Assembly: GCA_977017575.1 (NCBI GenBank)
Contig: CDRNVI010000029.1
Location: 62,001 to 126,000, forward strand
Reading direction: 5' to 3'
DNA: 64,000 bases
From: Paramoeba atlantica
Lineage: Eukaryota; Discosea
Made by a program: the position numbers and the translations under genes. Shown piece after piece: positions 51,775-60,183 of the stretch. How positions within the stretch are numbered: the stretch's first letter is position 1; each line of letters begins with the position of its first letter. The notes under the pieces are model-generated. The model ran no database searches. It was given only the letters and a program-made list of their open reading frames with translations, and had not been told where the DNA came from.

Positions 51775-51799
51775 AAGATACAGTTTCTGTACCTTGTTG
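51772..51799 (+). other. Spliced-leader relic of family C LINE, 5'-truncated
   Basis: 28 nt starting ATAAAGATACAG and ending TTGTTG, 26 nt upstream of the ATG at 51826. It is truncated at almost the same SL position as in LINE D. Confidence 0.75.
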
Positions 51800-51825
51800 T
51801 TTTTTTTTATTGAGATTACTTAAAC

Positions 51826-52878
51826 ATGTTCGCTCGTCAAGCGAGATTTGGAAAACACTTCACGGACGACATCGGGGCGACATCGGGAAATTTTCTGCAA
51901 GCTACCCGGAAGGATGATTGTAGCGAAGGACGCTGTAGCGCTTCTCCGAACACCAGAATCACCGAGCCGAGCTACAATAAAAGTGAGACCGCACCGAAAC
52001 CCAAGAAGACACCACGAATTAGGGTTATCAGTCAAAGCACAGGAAAAGACATTTCTCCAATTTGGGCTGACCACGAAATTCATGATCAAGTGGAAGCGAA
52101 GAATTCGAATCTCATCAAGTTGAAGAGATACACGATGCGAAACAGAATTGAACGAGGAAATATCGATATAGAAACTTCGGAAAATGATGAATCGAACGCC
52201 TCAAAGTCCGAAGACGAAAAAGCGACACAATCAGATTCTATGTCGACAGACGGTGAAGAATACAAGAGCAACCCATGTTTCGCAAAAGCCCCTGACCAAG
52301 TCCAACAAATTATTAGAGAATGGGGCAAAGGTACGACTTGCGAGGTGCGATGGGGATTTAGCAGGAATAAAGAGATGTATCACTCCGTTGGCGAAGTCGT
52401 AAAAAGATCCTCACGGAAAGGAATCGTAAAGATTCAGATTTCTTATAAGGAGGGCAAAGGAGAGGGTCCACAAGGTATCCTACACTTACCGTCGTCAGAC
52501 AGAATTAAAATATGGTCGCTAAGTGCTGTTAAGCTGAATAAGATAAAGGCGATTGGGAATTTCCTGGACGAGAAGAATGAAGATCAAGATGAAGAAGAAG
52601 AAAGCGCCGAGAATAACCAAGACTATGAACCTCTACCGACATTCGTTCAAATCGATCCATCATTTGCAGTTCATGTAGTAGCCATCTTCCGATCCATTGT
52701 ACGAGACTACCCTAAAACCATTTTAGAATCAGAGAAAACTGCCATATGGCACAAATTACTGGATGCTCCAAGGGATTCGCTGGCCACAGTTCGTCTCACT
52801 TTGAAAAGAAAACAGAGTTCAGCCCACCGCCGTAGACACCGCGAGCTCTTAGATGACCAAAATCTGAGTGAAGAACAA
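51826..52878 (+). CDS. Family C LINE (copy 3), N-terminal 351 aa
   Basis: Starts MFARQARFGKHF after the SL. It is charged and low-complexity up to about residue 160, then the conserved domain GKGTTCEVRWGFSR...GIVKIQISYK shared with LINE D and copy 2, then VQIDPSFAVHVVAIFRS. The frame stops at 52879 only because the inverted-repeat element begins there. It resumes at 60184: NLSEEQ | RQELAIDQRS aligns without gap to NLSAEQRAELEIDRRS of copy 2. The two halves make a 1,153-aa protein, the same size as LINE D. Confidence 0.88.
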
Positions 52879-53328
52879 TAAAAGTTTACGAAAAGAATTG
52901 TACAATGGAAATTTTGATTTCTGAGAATTATATTTACGTTAGTTGGCCGACGGGCATTGTACGTTTGTTATTCATAAACTAGTTTATATAGTGACACAAA
53001 GCATTATACAGTGAACTGGTAATAGAGCGCGTTTTTATCCTTTGAAACTTTTTTTTATACCTCCGTCGCCGCGTAGCTCCATATTGATTGATTTTGATTG
53101 AAAAAAGGCAATATATCTCCGAGGAGATGTTACCTCCCTAGGACAAGCCCCCCCTTATCGCTTGCTAGGAGCTGTGCCACGCAGCACGCAAGTCAAATCC
53201 GAAGATTTGACCAGATCGAGCGCGAGCAGCCAGCTTATCTTTTTTAACCCCTTTTATATACTACAAGAAAATATTCTTTATGAAAAAAACACTTCTTTTG
53301 AAGTGAAAAACACAACACACTCCAAAGA

Positions 53329-53480
53329 TTATGCTGAATGACACCCACCCTAGTTTCTTAGTACCTTGTTATATCCGGTACCGGGCGGTGTCATTCTCAC
53401 GCTGCGATGTCTGGGTGACCGTTACCCTAGTTATTTTGTGCCTTGTTTTGTTGGCACCGGGTAGTGTCATCCGTGGGACC
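53329..53480 (+). repeat. Subterminal repeat pair, left arm
   Basis: Two ~75-bp units built on CCCTAGTT...GTACCTTGTT...CCGGGCGGTGTCATT. They are present in inverted orientation at about 56050-56190, where a third weaker unit runs on to about 55975. Confidence 0.75.
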
Positions 53481-56050
53481 TTGATCGTACCTTGATTTCA
53501 GAGTCTTGTGTGTTTGGATTTTGTTGTTTTGTATTTTGCGCCTCTTTCTCTTCCTTCCACCTTCTTGATAATCTTCTATAGCAGTTTTCCACGATACTTT
53601 ATTTTGGGCTCTATATTTCCATGTGTTGCCCGTAGGCATTCCGGTCCTCGTTAGGGCATTTCTTATTGTATTCTCATACGCTGCTGTTGACTTGACTGGC
53701 CTTGCATGTTTTTTCATGTAATTGCCGAAGAGTACCTTGTTGGGTGTTCTTTCAGGGCCCATGCGGGCTACATGTCCTGAGAATTGGAGTGTACGTGTGT
53801 CTATCTTAATTTGCAAGTTGTCGAGACCGGCAGTATCTAGCGTTTTCTTGTGTGAAATATATAATGCGTTTGTATGGTCATTTTTGTCATATTCAACATA
53901 AGGGAGTTTTAAGGCGCTCCGGAGTATTCTGATATATGCGGTGTTAAGTTTTCGTATCTGTGTTTCCGTTATAGCCCAAGTTGCGCAACCGTAGAGCAAT
54001 CTCGATGTAATGCAAGTTTCAAATATTTTGGATTTTAGTGTTCTGGAGATAGAGCTGCTCTTCCATATAGCCTTTTGTTGGCGTGTCCGCGCCCACGCGC
54101 TTTGTTCCCTGTGTTCTAGTTCACTATCTAGAGATGTGTCTTCGGTTATGATAGTACCAAGATACTTGAATTCTGCTTCTTGCATGATTGCCTTACCGTT
54201 TAAGGTGAGGTTGAGGGATATTCGATCATCAATGCCGTGGGGTTGGATGACTTGACATTTTGTCTTAGCAAAATTTATTTCGAACCCCCACTGTTGCAGA
54301 ACGCAGCAAAGTTCTTGAACGGAGTTTTGTATCTCTATTTTGCTATCTGACCATAGTGCTATATCATCTGCGTATTCTATTGAGCCAATGTTTTCAGTTC
54401 CTGTCGTTTTGTCTCCTCTATGCGTTCTTCCATTTGGAATTCGCCAGCTTATTTGCACCCCAGGTTTGTGAATAAAGGCCTTTTTTGTCGCGTAGCCCAG
54501 AATTGCGTTGAAAAGTGTGCAGCTTAAAGGGCACCCTTGTTTCACACCAGATGTGACTGAAAATTCTGGTCCTATTGAATCGCCCAGTCTGACGGAAGCT
54601 TTCGTTTCGTGGTAGAGACTCTGAAGCAGTTTTAACAAAGGTCCCTGAACCCCTAAGTTTGCTAATGCCTCCCAAACAATTTCCCTGGGGACCCTGTCAT
54701 ATGCTTTTGATAAATCTAGGTATACTACGTAAAGTGGTGTGTTGTGCCTTCGCATTTCCTCGGAGATTCTTCGAATCGTAAATATGGCGTCGTCAGTTCC
54801 TCGGTTTTGGCGAAATCCGTTTTGTGATTCAGGGAGCATTTTGTTGATTAGCGGATTAATCCTTTCAAGAAGCACGTTTGCCAAAATTTTGCAAGCCACG
54901 CTTATCAACGAGATTCCTCTATATCCATCAGCTTCATAGGTTGCTAGCCCTCGGGTCCGTTTCGGAAGGCAGACTATATGAGAAGTCGTCCAGTCTTTTG
55001 GGATGATTCCTTCCTTCCAGCACAGTGATATTATTCTTGTCAGCCACAAAATAGCTGCATTCCCAGCGTATTTGATGTGTTCCGGGTATACGCCATCCGG
55101 TCCAGCAGACTTGCGAATTTTTAAGTGGGACACCGTCCTCTGAATTTCATGGAGTGTCGGGCAAATGTAATTTAGGTAGTTGTTGGCATCTTGTTGCTTT
55201 ATTGATGTACTCGTCTCCTCGGCTCTTATTTCCTGTATGCTTTGTCGAACGCGGTCCATGCTTTCAGGTGGGTACCCGATATTGTATAGCTCTTCAAAGT
55301 GCATTGTCAGTACCAAAGCTTTCTCCGATGGTTCGTTGACAATTTTCCCTTGTTTATTTTTGATAGGGGTCAGTTTGTTCTGTGGAATTTCATGCACGTG
55401 GGCTAGCGATTTAACGTGTGCGAAAATTTCGTGCTGGTTGCCCTTCTTCCCGCTACGTTCCAATTCGTTACACACACTATTGTAGTATTTGCGTCTAGCT
55501 TTGTGACATTTACTGTTGGCAATCCGACGTGTATGGCAGTATATTTCGTGTAACGAGTGGGCTCTAGTCTTTGCGATGGTGGAACTTTTCTTGCATACTG
55601 CTTTGCGCCACTGAACGAAGGCTATCCGTTTTTCCTCGATTGCTTGAGTGGTCTCTTTATCTATCCAATTCGCATGTGTGGAAGATTTGGTGCCACACGT
55701 TTCTTTCCCAGCTTCTAGGAGTGCATGTGAGAATGTTTCCCACTCATTTTCAACGCTACTCGAAGTTTCGGGTGTTCTCTCAAGAACTTCTGCCACCTTA
55801 GTCTGATAAAGCGCACGCTCAGGGCCGTCGTGCCGCAGTATTGAAACGCTCGGTTTTTGTTCGTTTGTGGAGTGCGTTCGTGTGCTTGCGAATGTAAATG
55901 ATATTGTTGCGCGAAGCATGCGGTGATCACTTTGATACTCCAAGTGATTTACCACTTCCACCCTGCAAGCCTTGACTATATTGGGAGCTAACTCACCCGG
56001 CGTCGCATAACAAGATGCTAAAGAACTAGGGTGAATACGATGAATACAAT
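53481..56050 (-). CDS. LINE F: RTE-like APE LINE, 5'-truncated (end of endonuclease plus RT)
   Basis: On the minus strand the frame is open from about 56050. The last strand of an APE endonuclease is present (YQSDHRMLRATISF). A ~220-residue linker leads to the RT: SAGPDGVYPEHIKY, GYRGISLISVACKI, GFRQNRGTDDAIF, VYLDLSKAYDRV, VKQGCPLSCTLF and YADDIALWSDS. The C-terminus has the GHVARMGPERTPNKVLFG motif common in RTE-like LINEs. About 850 codons. The stop at 53427 falls in the flanking repeat, so the true C-terminus is near 53480. No poly(A) or tail is seen. Both ends merge into the inverted subterminal repeats. Confidence 0.85.
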
Positions 56051-56190
56051 ATGGATGACACTACCCGGTGCCAGTAAAACGAGGCACTAAATAATTAGGG
56101 TGGATGTCATTCTGGCAACGTAGAATGGGTGGCACCGCCCGGTACCGAATATAACAAGGTACTAAGAAACTAGGGTGGGTGCCATTCGGG
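56050..56190 (-). repeat. Subterminal repeat pair, right arm
   Basis: Reverse complement of the left-arm pair with scattered mismatches. It is followed outward by GGGTGTCCACGCGGGGA (56204-56220), which recurs inside element 2's terminal repeat. Confidence 0.72.
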
Positions 56191-56708
56191 CTACGATATT
56201 GGGTGTCCACGCGGGGAGTGGTTTGGGGGTTGGTGGGTGGGGCAAAAAGTTTCAAAGGATAAAAACGCGCTCTATTACCAGTTCACTGTATAATGCTTTG
56301 TGTCACTATATAAACTAGTTTATGAATAACAAACGTACAATGCCCGTCGGCCAACTAACGTAAATATAATTCTCAGAAATCAAAATTTCCATTGTACAAT
56401 TCTTTTCGTAAACTTTTAGAATTGCACTTCCGGAAGAAAAACATATAGTCAATCAGATATAGTAAGCGTATGTAAACTGTAATGTTTAATCTGTAGAACT
56501 ACAGAGCTACCGAAATATAACATCCATCATGGACAACAGAGTAAAAGACATTATCTTCACCAGTACTGTAATATCAACTTCGCGAAGTAAGTATCAAATC
56601 TATTTTATATACCTCATGAACTTTTTCCTGGAGAGAACTCCCTTCCCTCCCTTTCTCGAACGGGTGTCCACGCGGGGACCACCCTTTCGCCAGTCAATCT
56701 TTCACCCC

Positions 56709-57554
56709 TTTCGCCACATTGTCGCAATCCCATCCTCCTCGGCTTATTGGATCCGCAGGGTTCAGTTTTGACGGAATGTAATGCGGCTGTACTATTATAC
56801 CCTGTCTCTTTAAAAACTTAAGTAAACCTATCAATTCGATATTTATTCCATCCGATTTGGTCGATTTTTTGCATATGGAAGCTAAGCATGATGTATTATC
56901 AATAAATAGGTCTACGCAGGTACCTCGTTGAAAATGGTGCGACAATTTCTCGAACGCGAGACGAACGGCCCTCGTCTCCGCTCGATTGACTTCATAATCG
57001 AAATCATCTTCCCAGCGACCTCCCACACATATCACGGAACCGTGGTCCAAATATATTATTCCTCCCCAACCTTTTGACGAAGCGTCCGTATACAAAACGT
57101 GGCTATGTGGTACAGTGTCGGGATGAGGCGGCGGCGCCACGAATATGTTTGAAATCAACTTTTTCTTCCATCGCGTCAAGTCCATGGTTACATTGGGGGG
57201 AAGATGAACCTTCACATCCAATAATGTCGGATCATTGTTTAACGCATTTATACGGCGCCGCACTAATTTTAAGGTGAAGTGGTAATTGGCAACGGGTTCT
57301 CCCAGTACTGCTGATGCATGGACTAATCTACCCACAGCTGATTCTAGTTTTCCGTACGTTGCATTCCGAAAAGTATCGCCTTGCATCTTTTTCACGATCC
57401 TCGGTCCCATTCTTACCTTACCTTCGGTATGGCTGTATTCCACGCCATTAAAAACATACTGCTTCATGGGCTCCTTTTCTTTATCCTTAAACGTGGCGTT
57501 AACTTTCTCCGCGCGAGTTTCCACAAATTCCGTATACTGCTGAACTTGGTCTAG
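56709..57554 (-). CDS. RT-RNase H part of a second YR family (fossil)
   Basis: Minus strand: YVFNGVEYSHTEGKVRMGPR, KLVRRRINALNNDP, then RNase H with YTDASSKGWGG, NRAETRAVRLAFEKL, FIDNTS and LNPADPISRGGW. It is homologous to the YR copies at 25684 and 43573 but clearly a different family. Only the C-terminal part is present. Confidence 0.78.
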
Positions 57555-58226
57555 TTTTTTTTTTTTTTTTTTTTAAGTATTGAGTCTAACTTTTTATGTA
57601 TGGAGTCCAACTTTTCCACAATTTCCACACTTACGGCCCTTCACTTTCCCTTACTCCCCATACTTTCCACACCTACTCCTCTTAGCCCTCTCGTACTTCC
57701 CTTCCCCCACTCCCTACCCCACTCACCGATCCGCATGCACCCAGGCCCGTATGGTCCTGCACCTCCGCTCCCACCCCGTTAGCAGTAATAAATACTTTTG
57801 GTTGCCGTACGAGGGTGGGAGACGTGGAGGCCACGAAACACAAAGACGTCGTCACGCCGAGGGAGAAGAGCGCGGAGAGAGACACGGGGGGACTGACGCA
57901 GGGGCGAGAGGAGGCGAAGCACGGGCCCATCTGCCAGGAACTCTGCCCCCACCCCGTGAGCAAGTATTGTATACTTTTGGCTGCTGACACGGGGGTGGGG
58001 GACGCGAGAGAGAAACACAACAGGGGGGCAAGCGCACTGCGGAGGGAGGGTGAGGTGGGGGGATGCGGCGCAGGGGGGTGATGGGACGAGACGGGGAAGG
58101 GGGATGCCGACAAAAAGGAGCGTATTTGAGGGGGGTGCCCTCCCATGGTCTGGAAGATGGTGTATGGAAGAAAACAACAAGGTACAGAAACAACAAGGTA
58201 CAGAAACTGTATCTTTATCGTTAAAG
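57555..58226 (-). mobile_element. SL-SINE, full-length antisense copy with doubled SL
   Basis: Minus strand, 5' to 3': complete SL (58226-58191), a second 16-nt SL piece TTTCTGTACCTTGTTG (58190-58175), a ~600-bp C/T-rich then G/A-rich body, the ending AGTTAGACTCAATACTT, and 20 A (T run 57555-57574). Two related modules each fold into a long hairpin (58000-57947 and 57819-57770). Short open frames exist in several registers but all look like composition effects. Confidence 0.8.
58175..58226 (-). other. Doubled spliced-leader relic
   Basis: A full 36-nt SL followed without gap by the last 16 nt of another SL. The second piece starts exactly after the internal AG of ATACAG. Confidence 0.88.
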
Positions 58227-58465
58227 TTTTTTTTTACTTTTTTTTTTTTTTTTTTACTATCGCATGCTAACCTATATAACATGCCTATAGTTCGGCATAT
58301 GATATTACATTCGCCCTTGTCAGGGCCTTCCGCTTACACTGGCACTGCATGCAGCTTGACATGACGCATTCGCACAATGGCTGACACCAATTTTCGGAGG
58401 TTCTCAATGATCACATAACCGTATATATGCATTTGGGGATTTAATCCTTTTGTTTATGTGTTAGA
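58227..58465 (-). other. 3' UTR and poly(A) of antisense family B LINE
   Basis: 216-bp UTR on the minus strand ending in T-run 58237-58254 (poly(A)), with a short A-rich filler (complement of 58227-58236) before the SL of the SL-SINE. Same tail-to-SL layout as elsewhere. Confidence 0.65.
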
Positions 58466-59878
58466 CTAATGCAAGCAACATTCGACGTTCACACTTCTTA
58501 AATTCTGCTCCTCTCCATGTTGACTTAAGTATTTTTTCAGCTGCGAGAGAGCGACTGCTCCGTTTAACTCTTGGAGCTGTAAAGAGAAGTCTTGTACTGT
58601 CTGCTCACGACTGACGCCGCACAGATCGGCCAATGAATGAAGGAGTGCCTTGGTGTTGGCATGCGCAGCACCTCCGGACAACATTGGAATGCATTCGAAT
58701 TGGTTGTCCGGAATCAAGCCTGAGTTGACGTACGAGTTTCGCTTCCTAGTGATTGCATCCTTCATCAATCGAGCGCCTGTTTTGTGTAGGTGTGATTGCG
58801 ACAATTCGTGGACAATTGTGAAATCATAGTACATCACCCCTTCGGCCCAGTGTATGGCTAAATCTGGTCCTGATCGATGAAAACCTTTTGATCCACATAC
58901 TCTCTGATGCTCAGTTTTACGATCGTAGTCCACCTGCTCTCCGCACGTAATACATTTAAGGGAAACAAAGCCTCTAGGTTCAAGTTCGCATGGCACCCCT
59001 GCTTTCGTGCTTAGATCGTACAGCCGCTTGACCATGTGATGGTGTTTCATTGTTGAATTGTTTCCGGTACATTGGACGCATCCCGACACGTGCGTTATCG
59101 CATTTTTTGAGGATAGTAACATTTGACAACCGGGACAATTTAGATGATCCGGCAAGCGGGGATGCGCAATGTCAAATCGCGGCATGATCGCTAGTGTAAA
59201 ATGGCGTGGAGATACGAGCCGTGTGCTGGAAGTCAACCAGGTGTAATTACCTTTTTGGCTTGTTGCGCGGATTATTGCTGCCTTTTGCTTATCTTTCATA
59301 AGTTCGCTCCGTGTTTCCTCATGGTATAAAGCTTCCGAGACGGACTCTTCGTTCGGCAGTGTTTGCGTAGAAGTTTCCTCCGCGCGCGATGCACATGCAA
59401 GGTTTCCTGCCAGAGCTGAAAGATGCTTTGGTCGCTCCAGTGCAGTTTGCCTTGATGCTGTGTAGGATGCTTCACGGATGTGTTCATATGCTGTGAGACC
59501 GAGTCCTCCTTTTTTTAGTGGAAGGCGTGTCCATTTAATTTTCTTATCGGAAAGATTACCGAACCACGTACGAACGACGCTGGCTACCTCGTGGTCGAAT
59601 TTTTGCGTAAGCTTTAATGATTCGTCTGGGTTTTGAACTCTGATGTGATAGCGATGCCGAACATTGATGGATTTTGATAACAGCAAGAGGGAAACGTTGC
59701 TCGCTCCCATTTGTTTGAGACGGCGGAATGCTGTGCGATGTTTCTCAAGCTTCTGGACAAGTTTCTCGCTAACGCGCGCAGTCTCTCCAAGGAAAGCTCC
59801 AAGAATCTTGATAACGTCGGCTTCGGCGGTGATGCCGTGATTATTCAGACTGGACGGCATCGGTATATCGTTGCCCGA
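58466..59878 (-). CDS. Family B LINE (third copy), C-terminal 470 aa
   Basis: Minus strand, homologous from GNDIPMPSSLNNHG (just after the RT catalytic box in the whole protein) to the C-terminus. It has LGAFLGE, GGLGLTAYEHIR, LERPKHLSAL, CPGCQMLLSS...H...GCVQC, RSGPDLAIHW and YDFTIVHELS. No stops in the retained part. The 5' truncation point is close to the inner edge of the element 2 terminal repeat, so an in-frame ATG inside that repeat (60073) is accidental. Confidence 0.85.
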   Translation of the reverse strand, partial: SGNDIPMPSSLNNHGITAEADVIKILGAFLGETARVSEKLVQKLEKHRTAFRRLKQMGASNVSLLLLSKSINVRHRYHIRVQNPDESLKLTQKFDHEVASVVRTWFGNLSDKKIKWTRLPLKKGGLGLTAYEHIREASYTASRQTALERPKHLSALAGNLACASRAEETSTQTLPNEESVSEALYHEETRSELMKDKQKAAIIRATSQKGNYTWLTSSTRLVSPRHFTLAIMPRFDIAHPRLPDHLNCPGCQMLLSSKNAITHVSGCVQCTGNNSTMKHHHMVKRLYDLSTKAGVPCELEPRGFVSLKCITCGEQVDYDRKTEHQRVCGSKGFHRSGPDLAIHWAEGVMYYDFTIVHELSQSHLHKTGARLMKDAITRKRNSYVNSGLIPDNQFECIPMLSGGAAHANTKALLHSLADLCGVSREQTVQDFSLQLQELNGAVALSQLKKYLSQHGEEQNLRSVNVECCLH

Positions 59879-60183
59879 TAGAGGCCCCGATAGGGGGTGA
59901 AAGATTGACTGGCGAAAGGGTGGTCCCCGCGTGGACACCCGTTCGAGAAAGGGAGGGAAGGGAGTTCTCTCCAGGAAAAAGTTCATGAGGTATATAAAAT
60001 AGATTTGATACTTACTTCGCGAAGTTGATATTACAGTACTGGTGAAGATAATGTCTTTTACTCTGTTGTCCATGATGGATGTTATATTTCGGTAGCTCTG
60101 TAGTTCTACAGATTAAACATTACAGTTTACATACGCTTACTATATCTGATTGACTATATGTTTTTCTTCCGGAAGTGCAATTC

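Larger units (their letters stand above)
52879..56418 (+). mobile_element. Inverted-repeat element 1 (175-bp perfect TIRs) carrying LINE F
   Basis: 52879-53053 and 56244-56418 are perfect inverted repeats (ends TAAAAGTTTACG). Inside them lie a ~275-bp unassigned left arm (with the hairpin CACTTC TTTT GAAGTG at about 53289-53304), inverted ~150-bp subterminal repeats, and the antisense LINE F. No transposase is visible. There is no clear target duplication. Its right end touches element 2 with no gap. Confidence 0.8.
56419..60183 (-). mobile_element. Inverted-repeat element 2 (290-bp perfect TIRs), probable DIRS-like YR fossil
   Basis: 56419-56708 and 59894-60183 are perfect inverted repeats (ends GAATTGCACTTCC). 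Next to the left repeat, antisense, is a YR-type RT-RNase H part. The rest of the interior is a later LINE/SINE insertion (57555 to about 59880). DIRS elements have inverted terminal repeats and make no target duplication, which fits. It is broken. The perfect repeats suggest a young age. Confidence 0.65.

Noticed and set aside
2211-51799. The SL motifs as SL RNA genes or as sites of SLACS-type insertion into them
   Set aside because: None is followed by an intron-like GTATG or a constant sequence. Each is followed by a different element leader, and one is joined exactly at an element's own splice acceptor.
57682-58146. 154-codon frame in the SL-SINE starting at the first ATG after the SL
   Set aside because: Several overlapping frames on both strands are equally open in this C/T-rich sequence, and truncated copies do not preserve it as a unit.
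58466-60073. A single protein from the ATG at 60073 into family B
   Set aside because: The start lies in the inverted terminal repeat of element 2 (mirrored at 56529); the fusion is a junction accident.
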